Origin: Eubacterium maltosivorans
GTDB taxonomy: Bacteria; Bacillota; Clostridia; Eubacteriales; Eubacteriaceae
Direction of reading: 5' to 3'
DNA: 64,000 nt
Assembly (NCBI RefSeq): GCF_002441855.2
Contig: NZ_CP029487.1
Span: 1,922,001-1,986,000, forward strand
Shown: positions 17,481-26,216 of the stretch, piece by piece
Layout: each line of letters starts with the position of its first letter
Position numbering within the stretch: position 1 is the first letter of the stretch
The notes under the pieces: generated by a model
Database searches by the model: none
What the model was told of the DNA's origin: nothing
Seen by the model: only the letters and a program-made list of their open reading frames with translations
Position numbers and translations under genes: made by a program

Positions 17481-17839
17481 TTTTGAAACCTCTTAATAAT
17501 GCCGTCTTCAAAAGTTCGGACGTATTTTTCTTCAATGGGCGCGATATGCACCTTTGGCGGCACGCGGCCTCCGTCTCGTCTGGCGTGGCCTTTCTCAAGC
17601 AGGTGGGTAAGTTGATAGTTCGTCCGGTTGTGCACGTACCATCCAGCTCCCTCCTTTGTTTTGGTCCATCCCTTGTTGTAATCACCGGTTTTCTTAGGGC
17701 TGGATGCTTTGAGTTCCTTAACCGCTTGGGTGGCGTTATCTTCTTTCAGGTCCTCTAAGTCCTCTTCAATTTCAGAGGTATAGTCCTTTAAGGCCTTAAC
17801 AAGCGCCGATGCAAAGTCTTCAGCGCGTACTTTTGTCAT
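17477..17839 (-). CDS. HK97 gp10-like tail component
   Basis: A 120-residue basic protein with the SPKKTGDYNKGW and HLLEKGHARRDGGRV motifs of the HK97 gp10/phage tail protein family. It overlaps both neighbours by four bases, so it is translationally coupled in the connector block. Confidence 0.85.
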   Translation of the reverse strand: MTKVRAEDFASALVKALKDYTSEIEEDLEDLKEDNATQAVKELKASSPKKTGDYNKGWTKTKEGAGWYVHNRTNYQLTHLLEKGHARRDGGRVPPKVHIAPIEEKYVRTFEDGIIKRFQK

Positions 17840-18189
17840 AGTAATTCCTCTCTTTCGTCCACCTTTGGCGGGATCTGCCGCTCGATGGTGGCGTCATAAC
17901 TTAAGGGGGCCGTATCCTTGCGCTGCAGCAGCACAATCCGGTACTGGACCCCGTCCATGATCAGGATGTCATCCTGGGAGAGCTCGGGGTGGCGGGGCAG
18001 CCGCAGCACACTGTCAACGTTGATATCGGCGGCTTTCGCGCCAAAGAAGCGGTTAAACCCCACGGTTTTTTCGCCGTACCGGAGCCGGTCAACCTTTGTT
18101 CGGGTGATCCGGTTTTTTACCACAGCGCAAACCGTCAGTACGCCGTCGTTAAACAGCGCTTCATTCTGCGGGCGTTTGCTGATCGGCAT
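17836..18189 (-). CDS. head-tail adaptor (head closure) protein
   Basis: The preferred start is the ATG with AAGGTGG six bases upstream, giving 117 residues. The longer frame to 18276 lacks this and overlaps the preceding gene fully. The sequence is beta-rich with LPRHPELSQDDILIMDGVQYRIV, resembling head closure/stopper proteins. It closes the connector after packaging. Confidence 0.7.
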   Translation of the reverse strand: MPISKRPQNEALFNDGVLTVCAVVKNRITRTKVDRLRYGEKTVGFNRFFGAKAADINVDSVLRLPRHPELSQDDILIMDGVQYRIVLLQRKDTAPLSYDATIERQIPPKVDEREELL

Positions 18190-18469
18190 AGCGTTCCACC
18201 TTCCGGTCAATCTGCAAGGCCAATAGCTCTGGCAGATAGTTTTTAACATATTCGTCCAGGGCGCCCGCCCGGACATATCTTACATAATCAAAAAGCAGCT
18301 CACGGGGCTTTGCCTCTTCGGTAAAGTCCTGCTCGCTGCCGGCGATTCGATTGATATAGGCCATGCCCCGGGCGATGATCCCGGAAAGCTTTTTTTCGCT
18401 TTCCGGATCCTCCCAGGTCATGTCCACATAATTTTTTACATCGTCCAAAAGACCTTCGGGTAATGCCAT
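18161..18469 (-). CDS. head-tail connector, gp6-like
   Basis: A 102-residue helical protein starting MALPEGLLDDVKNYVDMTWEDP, a pattern of phage_gp6-type connectors (YqbG/HK97 gp6). It forms a ring below the portal. The ATG is chosen over a GTG one codon earlier because spacing to GAGGTG is better. Confidence 0.8.
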   Translation of the reverse strand: MALPEGLLDDVKNYVDMTWEDPESEKKLSGIIARGMAYINRIAGSEQDFTEEAKPRELLFDYVRYVRAGALDEYVKNYLPELLALQIDRKVERYADQQTPAE

Positions 18470-18481
18470 CACATCACCTCA

Positions 18482-19938
18482 TTAGGCCGATGCCGTCACA
18501 GCCTCGGTAGGTGCGCTCACGACAGTCCCGCTGTATTTTCCAGCGCCTATGACCTCAACCTTAATAAACTTTCCAACCTTGTCGGCAGCCAGCTTATGGG
18601 TCTTTCCAATGGCTCCGGCAATATCGCTGTATTCACCATCTGCTGTATCGGAAACCTTCCATTGATAGGATACGGTTGCCCCTTCTGGCTGTACGTTTGC
18701 CGTTAGTGTCTGCCCCGCTTGGGCGGTTCCGCTAATGGCCGCGGATGCCAGCGGGGTTTTTACTCCCCCGCCGTTGTGGTAACTTTATAGGTGACTGGTT
18801 TTAATCCGGAAATATCCGCGTAAATGAAAGCCGCATTGTCAAGGGGCTCGCCGTGGCCATACAGCTTGGTTAAGTAGGTGCGTTCATCTTCCAGGAATTT
18901 ATATTCATCAGAATATTCAATCTTCCCGGACTGCGCGGTGCCGATGCCGATGAAATAGCGGTTCGCGAGGCCAAAGACCGCCTTGCCCTGGGCCATCTGG
19001 GCAGACTGGACGATTCTTGTCGGGAATGGCAGCACGTTGTTGGCGTAGGTGCCGTCTGGCTTTAAGAGCGTGGTGGCGGGCAGCACCAGCTTCAGATAGT
19101 CCACTGGATTCACGACCAGCAGCACCTCGCTGATGGTGCGGTAATTGCCGTTCGGCGTGACGGCCATCTGAGCCACCAGCGCGCCGTAATCTTCCGGTGC
19201 GAAGCTGGTGACTGGTACGGCCGCCTTTTCCGGGTACACACCACCGGTCACGGTCACCCCGTCACCGACCTGGCGGATCATGCCGATGGGCTTATCCTTG
19301 CCATCGCCGTTAATGATGGCGTCCTCCAGCCCGTAGGCGATGGCTTCGCCCAGCAGGATCCGGACGTAACGGTCTAACCAGACCGGCCCCAAATCCAGCA
19401 TGGCCTTTGCCACGGGGATCCAGGCAGAGAGTTTATTCTGGGCCAGATTGATCTTCTTGAAGCCGCTGGCCAGCTCTTTGGTAATCTCGGCGGTCAGCGT
19501 GCTCCAGGAGGCCAGCTGCTTAGTGTTGGTATTGACATAGTATTCAACCAGGCCGCTGGTGTTCATGAAGGTCACTGCGCCCAGCAGCTCATGGGTCTGC
19601 TGTAGATCTTCAAAGATCGCATCGATGGTGGTCTTGGGCATCACCACATCCAGGTCGGCCAGAGCCTGCTGCGGACTGGTAGAACGCATGGCTTCAATGG
19701 TTTTTTCGTAGAAGCTGCGTTCCTCACTGGTCAGCTGGCGGACGCCCCTGGAATTCAGGATGGCCACATCCTGCGCCTGCACCAGGCCCCGCGCTTCCTG
19801 TAAAACAGATTCCTGGATATTGTTCGCGTAATCGGTCCAGGCCTGCACAAAAGCGTCCTCATTATCTTCCTTCACGGCAGTGTGCAGACGCTGTAAAATT
19901 TCGGTGTTTGCTGCGTTGAGCATGTCTTTAGATTTCAT
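18482..19938 (-). CDS. predicted capsid-Ig fusion made by -1 frameshift
   Basis: Directly after the capsid stop the -1 frame stays open for 93 more codons. It encodes an Ig-like/surface repeat domain: PLASAAISGTAQAGQTL, a YQWK core tryptophan strand, and a closing IKVEVIGAGKYSG strand. This frame is open only from just before the capsid stop and has no ATG, GTG or TTG near its start, so it can be read only by shifting from the capsid gene. Shifted Ig extensions of capsid proteins are known in tailed phages. A minor fraction of subunits would display the domain, perhaps to bind carbohydrate or mucus. Confidence 0.65.
18732..18769 (-). other. candidate -1 frameshift site at the capsid 3' end
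   Basis: The codons GCG GGG GAG TAA include five G in a row (18765-18769), so a P-site GGG can re-pair after slipping back one base. A hairpin with a CCGCT/AGCGG stem follows shortly after the stop. It is not a classic heptamer, so efficiency is uncertain. Confidence 0.5.
18760..19938 (-). CDS. major capsid protein, HK97 family
   Basis: A 392-residue protein with a helical N-terminal scaffold (delta) domain of about 100 residues, then the HK97 fold: PKTTIDAIFEDL, the spine region with LASWSTLTAEI, and an IINGDGKDKPIG motif typical of the family. The preceding gene encodes the ClpP-like protease expected to remove the delta domain. The 3' end leads into the -1 frame Ig domain. Confidence 0.93.
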   Translation of the reverse strand: MKSKDMLNAANTEILQRLHTAVKEDNEDAFVQAWTDYANNIQESVLQEARGLVQAQDVAILNSRGVRQLTSEERSFYEKTIEAMRSTSPQQALADLDVVMPKTTIDAIFEDLQQTHELLGAVTFMNTSGLVEYYVNTNTKQLASWSTLTAEITKELASGFKKINLAQNKLSAWIPVAKAMLDLGPVWLDRYVRILLGEAIAYGLEDAIINGDGKDKPIGMIRQVGDGVTVTGGVYPEKAAVPVTSFAPEDYGALVAQMAVTPNGNYRTISEVLLVVNPVDYLKLVLPATTLLKPDGTYANNVLPFPTRIVQSAQMAQGKAVFGLANRYFIGIGTAQSGKIEYSDEYKFLEDERTYLTKLYGHGEPLDNAAFIYADISGLKPVTYKVTTTAGE

Positions 19939-20709
19939 TTATTCCTCCTTGTCGCCAAAGATGGCGGTGATAAAATTGAATACTTTATTTTCAGTTTCTT
20001 CTTTCTTTGGTGGATCCTCTGGTGGTTCTTCCGTCGGTTCCTCCATTCGGATCGCGGGCGGCTCCGGTTCGGGATCTGTTTTGCCCGTAAGACTTCCGGC
20101 AGGCTCCATTTTCCGCATGGCGTTGTATACCGCCTGCTTTGCCTGCTGGCTGGGTTTCCCGCTGCTGTCATCGCCCACAATGGCGGTGGCAAAGCCTTTT
20201 TCAAGGCACTCCGCAGGATCCAGCCACTTTTCGCTGTCCATCATGGCAGACAGCTCAGCCGCGTCAATGTTCACGCGCTCAAGGTAAGCATTTTTTGACG
20301 CCTGGGTGATCGTATCCAGGTCATCGGCTTCCTTGCGCAGCTCCTGGGCATTTCCCTGAGTGTAGGTCCAGGCATTGTGGATCATGAGCAGTGAAGCGTT
20401 ACTCATGATGCGCTCGTCGCCGGCCATAAAGATCACACTGGCCACGGAACAGGCAAAGCCTTCGCAGTGGGTGACCACCTTTGCCTTGTGCCGCTTCAGG
20501 GCATTGTAGATGGCAAGCCCTTCAGCCACTTCCCCGCCGTAGCTGTTGATGTAAACATCAATCTGCCCGGCGTCCTGTAAGGCGTCCAGCTCCTGTACCA
20601 GGTTGTAGCTGGAAACATCACTTTCCAGCCATGGCCAGGATGTGATGTCGCCAAAGATGTTAATAGTCGCATGGTCGCCCTCGGTTTCAAGGGCATAATA
20701 CTTTTTCAT
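19939..20709 (-). CDS. head maturation protease, ClpP-like
   Basis: The ClpP fold shows the INSYGGEV loop, the nucleophile Ser88 in FACSVAS, and His111 in MIHNA. The C-terminal 70 residues are a Pro/Glu-rich tail (PEPEPPAIRMEEP) that may act as scaffold. It processes the capsid precursor. It overlaps the portal gene by four bases and abuts the capsid gene. Length 256 residues is normal. Confidence 0.92.
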   Translation of the reverse strand: MKKYYALETEGDHATINIFGDITSWPWLESDVSSYNLVQELDALQDAGQIDVYINSYGGEVAEGLAIYNALKRHKAKVVTHCEGFACSVASVIFMAGDERIMSNASLLMIHNAWTYTQGNAQELRKEADDLDTITQASKNAYLERVNIDAAELSAMMDSEKWLDPAECLEKGFATAIVGDDSSGKPSQQAKQAVYNAMRKMEPAGSLTGKTDPEPEPPAIRMEEPTEEPPEDPPKKEETENKVFNFITAIFGDKEE

Positions 20710-21881
20710 AAAGTTCCTCCTTCCTGTAAGGATTCCAATAAATCCGCCACGGTGGCGTAATTTTTGGTCATAAAATGTTGGTTCGCCCAGGCCTCATCAA
20801 TGATGGTTTCCCCGGTCAGCTTCCGGATATCATTGATACAGAACGCGCCTGAGGCGATGAGTTTGTCAATGGCCGTGGATACGGATAATAAATCCACATG
20901 CTTAATGGCCTTGGTGTCAATCTGGACGTAGTTGCCATTTTTAAATCCCGCGTACCCGTAGCGTTTACGATTGATCTCTTCCTGCAGGGTCCGGCACAGC
21001 GGATCAATACAGAAGGTCAGGAAATGGTCGGTAGCCTCACTGGTGCCTTGGACCGTGCCGTTGAGCAGCGCTGGTGGAATCCCAAAGGCTTTGGCGGTGA
21101 AATCAGATACATCGTCGATCATGGCCCGAATATCTCTTGTCCCTTCATTGGAATAGGTTTTGCTGCCAATATCGGTATAGCGGTAGCCCTCAAAAAGGGG
21201 CAATACGGCGTTTTCTGAGTTGAAAAAATTTTTAAAATGCTCGTTCATGAGCTTATTAAAGTTTTCCTCGTATTTCTCAGATCCCTGGGCCATGGCCGAA
21301 ACATCCAAAATGCCGCGGCTGCCGCGGGACTTCTGGTAAGAACGCACGCTATAGTCAATCAGCTTCTGATACGCCATGTACAGCCCGTTGGTGACGCGGC
21401 GCATATCCTTCTCGGAGAGCTTAAAATACAGTACCTCGGAGCCTGTAAAAGTTTTTTTAAAGGTGAAGTCTTCCACCGCCACACCGGTAAAGGTGTCATC
21501 GTAAAGGGCATAGGCCTTGCGGGTAAAGCTGTCCGCCACCAGCAGCTGTCCGTTTTGCTCCAGCACCAGCGCTTCGTTGTCCTGGTAAAGTTTGGAGATC
21601 CACTTGTGAATAAAGGCGCTGGCGTTCTGGTTCCGGTTCGGCTCCATGTTCCAGGTATAGTATTCCCCTTCCCGGACTTCTTTTTTGCCCATGAAGGTTT
21701 TAAACTCACACTTTGAAACAGCGTTAGCCACCGTGTTGACGCAGGACCAGAAAGCGATCTCCCGGACATACAGATCACTGGCCAGATCAAAAAATTCCTC
21801 GCCGGTAATTTCTGCTGAGGTTACACGCTGTTCTTCGCCGCCCAATTTTTCCAGCAGCCATTTTTTAAAGTTCAGTCCCAT
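20706..21881 (-). CDS. portal protein, HK97 family
   Basis: A 391-residue protein with the family features: an early FWSCVNTVANAVSKC helix, the long stem helix, and FGIPPALLNGT followed by EATDHFLTFCIDPL. The dodecamer forms the DNA entry vertex and docks the terminase. GGAGG precedes the ATG. Confidence 0.92.
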   Translation of the reverse strand: MGLNFKKWLLEKLGGEEQRVTSAEITGEEFFDLASDLYVREIAFWSCVNTVANAVSKCEFKTFMGKKEVREGEYYTWNMEPNRNQNASAFIHKWISKLYQDNEALVLEQNGQLLVADSFTRKAYALYDDTFTGVAVEDFTFKKTFTGSEVLYFKLSEKDMRRVTNGLYMAYQKLIDYSVRSYQKSRGSRGILDVSAMAQGSEKYEENFNKLMNEHFKNFFNSENAVLPLFEGYRYTDIGSKTYSNEGTRDIRAMIDDVSDFTAKAFGIPPALLNGTVQGTSEATDHFLTFCIDPLCRTLQEEINRKRYGYAGFKNGNYVQIDTKAIKHVDLLSVSTAIDKLIASGAFCINDIRKLTGETIIDEAWANQHFMTKNYATVADLLESLQEGGTL

Positions 21882-21902
21882 TCGTTCCTCCTTTCATTGT
21901 CG

Positions 21903-23597
21903 TTAATAGGTGTAAACCTGTATTTCCGGGGTCGCCAATTTCCCGCCGTTCCCCAGAAGCGGCTCCAGGACCATGGAATGGACCAGGGCCATAAAGGGGT
22001 CGGTCTTTCTGCTTTTCTGTTCAATCTTGCCAAAAACATAATTCCCGGCGTCATCCCCGGCGGCTTTCTTGGCGCGGGCAGATGCCGGCACCAGCTTGGT
22101 GTTGCTGGCTCCCCATCGCAAAACCGTGTTATCCCCCCAGGTAAAGAACTGGTTGGCGAAACAGCTGTCAATGACCGGATAAATTTTCATGATGTCACTG
22201 GGGCGGACCAGCTTGACGTTTTTGTGATCGGCCGCATCAAACCCGACCTGTTTGAGGGCGTTCATCAAAAGGGCATGTCGGTAATCGTCCAGGGCAAGGC
22301 CCAGCACGTTGTATTTCCGTGCCAGATCGGCCACACACGCTGCGATCCGGTCCGGGTGTATTTCCACATCGTCCACCACGGTGAGCAGCTTCCGACGCTC
22401 CCAATCCCGCCAGTCGGGTTTGATTCTCGGGATATCTTTGGAGTTCAGGCACAGCCAGCTGTGATTAATGTCAAAGCGGTCATCCCCTTTCCGGAAGTGG
22501 GCGTTGACGGAAGCAAAATCCGTGACCTTGGTATAGTCAATTCCCAGCACACAGGACCATCCGGTCAAGTCGGGCAGCGGCCGGTTGGTGGCTCCGATGT
22601 TCTCAGGGGATGTCACTGAAATCGTATTTTTACTCTCAGGGATGTTCATACGTTTGGTCATAAAAGCGGGTAAGCGCTGCGGGGCTTTTTTCCACTCGGC
22701 GTATTCTTTTTTGATTTCTTCCATCAAGTTTGGCAGATAGGGCAGGGACGGGTTGGCCATTTCCCAATTTTGGGGGTCGTGCACATCCTTCTTTTGGTTT
22801 AATTTGCAGATGAACGGCAGCAGACCGTTGTCGGCTTCGCCGCCTCTTAAGATATCCTCTGCCGTGTTGATCAGATCGTCTAGGGGGCCGTCCCGCACAT
22901 CGCCGTTGGTGGTGAAATACGACCGCCGGGGGTGCTTCTTTTTTCCCAGACCCGTTGTAAAAACGTTGATGTTGTCATAATTTTCATACTGGTGGATCTC
23001 ATTGAAAATCACAATGCCGGAGCGCAGCCCGTCTTTTCCTTTGGGGCTGTTGGTGCGGCCTTTCATGGTCGACTTTGTTTTAAGGCATTCGATTTTGACC
23101 TTATTCCAATAAAAAAAACGCTTCAGCTTTCGCGTGTTCTCCGGGTCTTCCATGACCTCAAGGGCGTCCTCTAATGGGCGCATGGCCTGTTCTTCGTTGT
23201 TGGCGCAGATATCGACGTCATAGCCTCTGATGTTGTTATAGGGGCTCATCAGGCACAGGGATTCCAGCGCGATGGTGCCGTCTTTTCCAGCCCCGCGGCC
23301 AATGAGACATAAGCCATCTGGCCACCTTGGCATGCCAGTATCTTTCCAATACGTGCAGTCATGCAGGCCGATATAAAAAGCCTGCCACTCAAAGACCCGT
23401 TCAAATGGGAAATATCGGGCAAGCTTTAAATAGTGTTCAAGTTGTTCATCGTCGGTGTAAATCGGTTCGGTCTCAAAACAGCGGCGAACGTGACTGGCTA
23501 AAAGGTGTTGTTCTTCGCAGGCGCGGATTTTCCCCTGTTCAACCATTTCGATATAGCGGAGAATGTGCGGGTTGATCTTACAGCTCATCCAGATCAC
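21903..23597 (-). CDS. terL: terminase large subunit
   Basis: A 564-residue Terminase_1 family protein. The Walker A-like loop is LIGRGAGKDG, the Walker B region IVIFNEIHQYE, and the C-terminal nuclease carries acidic residues in VLGIDYTKVTDFASV and GLALDDYRHAL. It cuts concatemeric DNA and powers packaging. It overlaps the small subunit by 20 bases. Confidence 0.95.
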   Translation of the reverse strand: MIWMSCKINPHILRYIEMVEQGKIRACEEQHLLASHVRRCFETEPIYTDDEQLEHYLKLARYFPFERVFEWQAFYIGLHDCTYWKDTGMPRWPDGLCLIGRGAGKDGTIALESLCLMSPYNNIRGYDVDICANNEEQAMRPLEDALEVMEDPENTRKLKRFFYWNKVKIECLKTKSTMKGRTNSPKGKDGLRSGIVIFNEIHQYENYDNINVFTTGLGKKKHPRRSYFTTNGDVRDGPLDDLINTAEDILRGGEADNGLLPFICKLNQKKDVHDPQNWEMANPSLPYLPNLMEEIKKEYAEWKKAPQRLPAFMTKRMNIPESKNTISVTSPENIGATNRPLPDLTGWSCVLGIDYTKVTDFASVNAHFRKGDDRFDINHSWLCLNSKDIPRIKPDWRDWERRKLLTVVDDVEIHPDRIAACVADLARKYNVLGLALDDYRHALLMNALKQVGFDAADHKNVKLVRPSDIMKIYPVIDSCFANQFFTWGDNTVLRWGASNTKLVPASARAKKAAGDDAGNYVFGKIEQKSRKTDPFMALVHSMVLEPLLGNGGKLATPEIQVYTY

Positions 23598-23919
23598 CCG
23601 GATCTGCTTGTGATGGTTTGATGCCTAACTCTGAGAGCAGCTTGAGCATCTGAGCGTTGACTTTGATACGCAGGTCCACGGATTCATTTTTCTTCATGTT
23701 GGTGATGCCGTTGTTGGAGGTATACTCAACCTTAACCCCATGCTCACGGATGTCCTTGACCAGTTCGGTCTTCGTATCCCACAGGTCCATATAGTCATCC
23801 ACCAGGTCGGTATAGTACTCCCCGACGGTTCCATTCCGCTCAAGCTGATCCAGAAGATCCGTTTTGATCCGTTCGCGAAGTTCTTCTCTTAGCGTTAAAT
23901 CTGTTTTGCTTCTTGCCAT
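23578..23919 (-). CDS. terS: terminase small subunit, P27 family
   Basis: A 113-residue helical protein starting MARSKTDLTLREEL, ending in LLSELGIKPSQADPGDLDEL, as in P27-type small terminases. It recognises pac or cos DNA. AAGGAGG supports the ATG over the GTG three codons earlier. Confidence 0.85.
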   Translation of the reverse strand: MARSKTDLTLREELRERIKTDLLDQLERNGTVGEYYTDLVDDYMDLWDTKTELVKDIREHGVKVEYTSNNGITNMKKNESVDLRIKVNAQMLKLLSELGIKPSQADPGDLDEL

Positions 23920-24008
23920 TCTTTTCACCCTCCTTCCTCATGTGCGCGAGAAAAATCTTTTTTGTCTCCCCCACCCACCGGTCTCCCAAAGTGATTTTAA
24001 AACGCGTT

Positions 24009-24371
24009 TTATTTTGATGGGGGGTCTTCTGTCCACTCGGCTGTGAACAAATTTTTTTCTTTTTTCTTTCGATAATTATGCTCTTTTTCGTGGCAATCAT
24101 GACACAGGCTCACAAGGTTACGCCGCCGCTTTCCTGCGCGGTCTTCATACCAAAGTGACAAGGCCAGCTCTGGATGCTGCTTGACGTGGTTCACATGATG
24201 CACGGTGGTTGCCTTGGTATATTTGCCTTTGGCTTTGCAGTGCTGGCACTCGAACTTGTCCAGCTTAAGCGCGTCCAGCCGCGCCTTCTCCCACGGTGTC
24301 CAGGTGTAAAAGGCGTGCATATCCTTGTTGGCGATGCAGTCTCTTACAAAGTCAATCTGCTGTTTGGTCAT
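24009..24371 (-). CDS. HNH endonuclease
   Basis: A 120-residue protein with CQHCKAKGKYTKATTVHHVNHVKQHPELAL and LCHDCHEKEH: two zinc cysteine pairs and the HH catalytic pair of HNH nucleases. HNH genes next to terS/terL are needed for terminase activity in HK97-like phages. It overlaps the preceding gene by four bases. Confidence 0.92.
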   Translation of the reverse strand: MTKQQIDFVRDCIANKDMHAFYTWTPWEKARLDALKLDKFECQHCKAKGKYTKATTVHHVNHVKQHPELALSLWYEDRAGKRRRNLVSLCHDCHEKEHNYRKKKEKNLFTAEWTEDPPSK

Positions 24372-24670
24372 CTGTCAAACCGCTGCTCATGAACTAACCG
24401 CGCCTGGTATCTATCCGTCATCAACTGCTTCAGTGTGTCCTCCTGTTCCTTTGATGTGCCAAGCATAAGAACGCTGAGCGTGAAGGTATTCACGATGATA
24501 TCATCATCCTGACGATACTCCATCTCATCATAGATTTCAAAATCAATAGCATCTTCGCCATAATCCAAGCTCTGGATCATTCGCTCAATATCACGCCGGT
24601 ACTGATCTGCGAATCCTCCGGTCACTTTGAAATAATATTTCAGTTCAGTCCGATTTAGTGCCTGGTTCAT
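24368..24670 (-). CDS. hypothetical phage protein, 100 aa
   Basis: A soluble acidic protein. The start at MNQALNRTEL is supported by GAGGGAG four bases before it; a longer frame to 24712 overlaps the preceding gene. No family is recognised. It is coupled to the HNH gene. Confidence 0.6.
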   Translation of the reverse strand: MNQALNRTELKYYFKVTGGFADQYRRDIERMIQSLDYGEDAIDFEIYDEMEYRQDDDIIVNTFTLSVLMLGTSKEQEDTLKQLMTDRYQARLVHEQRFDR

Positions 24671-24821
24671 TGACTCCCTCTCTTTCAATGTATAAATCCA
24701 AGGTTTCCTCACCGCAGAAGTTTACCGCATGCCTGATATCGGTTGTATGTTTACAATTTTCTGCGTTGATACCGCATTGCTTGCAGGCCTTGCGATCACA
24801 TAAATAAAGAATCTCCATCAT
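24645..24821 (-). CDS. small Cys-rich protein, 58 aa
   Basis: The product starts MMEILYLCDRKACKQCGI, with C-x4-C-x2-C-x6-C-x-H spacing that suggests one bound zinc, then HTTDIRHAVNF. Similar tiny proteins occur near the packaging genes of Firmicute phages. GGAGGAAAG precedes tandem ATGs. It overlaps the next gene by 26 bases. Confidence 0.65.
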   Translation of the reverse strand: MMEILYLCDRKACKQCGINAENCKHTTDIRHAVNFCGEETLDLYIEREGVNEPGTKSD

Positions 24822-24833
24822 CTTTCCTCCAAT

Positions 24834-24863
24834 AAAAAAGCCCCCAGTATTTAACTGATGGCC
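24834..24863 (-). terminator. hairpin after the adenine methylase
   Basis: A GCC/GGC plus CAGT/ACTG stem with a T6 tail on the minus strand, between the methylase and the packaging genes. Late transcripts must read through it to reach the structural genes. Confidence 0.65.
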
Positions 24864-24919
24864 ATACTTTGTAGCAAAAGACCCCGGCGCCAGAGCTTAC
24901 CGAGGTCATAGTCCAAGAA

Positions 24920-25717
24920 TTAAAAATGATTTCTGACATACGCCAGACAATCCTCCCGGCTGGAAGTTGACGTCTGGGTAATTCGCCTTGTGCTGACTTC
25001 AAAGTCCTGGAATCCAAACACCTTAAGGACTTCGATCACATCACGCTCGATCATATTGAAAAAGATAAAATCCACCTGCATTTCCTTAACCATTTGCAGC
25101 ATCTGCAAGGTTGCGCTTAAGCCAAAGAAATAACGGTTATCATAGGCTTTCTGTGTGCTGTTCATATAGGGTGGATCCAATATGATCATCGTGGTGTCAT
25201 CGAAGTCTTTAAAATACTGCTTTAAAAATGCTTTGTAGTCCATGGATACGCGTTCCATCTGCTGTACCGTTTGTAAGTATTCCCGCTGCTTATCCGTGGT
25301 AATATCATTGTGAAAATAGGTGAAGTATAAAGGCTTCAGGCTCCCGGTCTGTTTTCCGGAAAAAACGAAATTATTCGCCAATAGCCGCCAATACTTTTCG
25401 TCGATGGTGGCGATCATAGATTGTAAGTATGCCCGCTGCGTAGCATTAAGACGCTTATTACTCTTTATAAAGCCTGCTTCAAGGCACTTCTGAATCAAGG
25501 TGTCCTTAATGTCCAGATAGGCCGGATATAAGTCAAACAGCCGGTCATAATCGTTTATGACCGCACGCTCGACAAGGCCCTCTCTGAATAGGTTGACGCT
25601 GAGGACGGCACTGCCGCCAAAGGCTTCATAGACTTTCTTATAACCGTTATCCTGTATGATCTGTTTGACTTCTTTATACCGGTTTCGCTTGCTGCCTGAA
25701 AATGGAATACTGATCAT
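24920..25717 (-). CDS. DNA adenine N6-methyltransferase, D12 class
   Basis: A 265-residue Dam-like enzyme. The SAM loop is EAFGGSAVLSVNLF (FxGxG-type) and the catalytic DPPY is in MIILDPPYMNS. It probably protects phage DNA from host restriction or tunes gene expression. The start at MISIPFSGSK has GGAGGAG before it; the longer frame to 25747 runs through a terminator tail. It is the first gene after the late leader. Confidence 0.9.
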   Translation of the reverse strand: MISIPFSGSKRNRYKEVKQIIQDNGYKKVYEAFGGSAVLSVNLFREGLVERAVINDYDRLFDLYPAYLDIKDTLIQKCLEAGFIKSNKRLNATQRAYLQSMIATIDEKYWRLLANNFVFSGKQTGSLKPLYFTYFHNDITTDKQREYLQTVQQMERVSMDYKAFLKQYFKDFDDTTMIILDPPYMNSTQKAYDNRYFFGLSATLQMLQMVKEMQVDFIFFNMIERDVIEVLKVFGFQDFEVSTRRITQTSTSSREDCLAYVRNHF

Positions 25718-25736
25718 TTGCTCTCCTCCTTGCAAT

Positions 25737-25768
25737 AAAAAAAGCACCAGAAATCTGGTGCTAAAAAG
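25737..25768. terminator. bidirectional terminator upstream of the methylase
   Basis: A perfect AGCACCAG/CTGGTGCT stem with seven T on the minus strand. It stands between the plus-strand island and the late genes, so minus-strand late transcripts meet it before the first gene. Confidence 0.85.
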
Positions 25769-25791
25769 ATAAAAACTTTCTGCATATTCGC

Positions 25792-25820
25792 TTGACTAGC
25801 ACAATAGATTGTGCTATAAT
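25792..25820 (+). promoter_or_regulatory. consensus promoter with palindromic operator
   Basis: TTGACT and TATAAT are 17 bases apart. The whole spacer plus the first base of the -10 forms the inverted repeat AGCACAATAGATTGTGCT (25798-25815). A dimeric regulator bound here would block RNA polymerase directly. The XRE gene 400 bases downstream is the obvious candidate. Confidence 0.85.
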
Positions 25821-25842
25821 ATAAGTATCTTAAGAGAAAGGA

Positions 25843-25989
25843 GTGAGACACATTAATCAAAGGGACTGGATTGATATTATCTTGAGTATCTGGACGAACA
25901 TCATCGCCACGATTGCCCTGATAATATCCATCAAAAAAACCGCTAAACGCAAGCAGAACCGTCCAAGGAAACGCAAACGAAAGCGGTAA
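25843..25989 (+). CDS. tiny membrane peptide with basic tail, up to 48 aa
   Basis: The frame reads WIDIILSIWTNIIATIALII then a strongly basic tail (KKTAKRKQNRPRKRKRKR): one membrane helix plus a positive cytoplasmic end. GAAAGGAG overlaps the in-frame GTG at 25843. The best spacing (eight bases) is to an ATT at 25852, so the real start is unsure. It lies directly behind a strong promoter. It resembles phage-borne small toxins or holin-like peptides in layout, but I cannot name a family. Confidence 0.55.
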   Translation: MRHINQRDWIDIILSIWTNIIATIALIISIKKTAKRKQNRPRKRKRKR

Positions 25990-26052
25990 AGACAAGGGGA
26001 AAAGGGCGAAAGCCCTTAGTACCCTACCTTTCCTTTAGTATAATGTAAAACC

Positions 26053-26211
26053 ATGAAAAAATCAACTTTAATCAGTCTTGTTTTGACAGCTGGGTTTTTA
26101 ACCACCGGCAATCTTTTTAGCGGATTTGCTAAAACAGCATTTACCTTTGCAGCCTTCATTTCGGCGGTATCTGCTCTGATTTCAGCCGTACAAAAAGACA
26201 AAAAGGAGTAA
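26053..26211 (+). CDS. small hydrophobic protein, 52 aa
   Basis: It starts MKKSTLISLVLTAGF and has two hydrophobic stretches (about 4-20 and 27-46) ending in QKDKKE. A TATAAT lies only nine bases before the ATG (26039-26044), so a transcript from it would be nearly leaderless; otherwise it is read from the upstream promoter. A GGGCGAAAGCCC hairpin separates it from the first peptide. Function is unknown. Its stop is six bases from the XRE gene start. Confidence 0.6.
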   Translation: MKKSTLISLVLTAGFLTTGNLFSGFAKTAFTFAAFISAVSALISAVQKDKKE

Positions 26212-26216
26212 AGACC

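Noticed and set aside
18482-18763. Ig-like frame as an independent gene
   Set aside because: It has no start codon or ribosome binding site; fusion to the capsid by frameshift explains it better.
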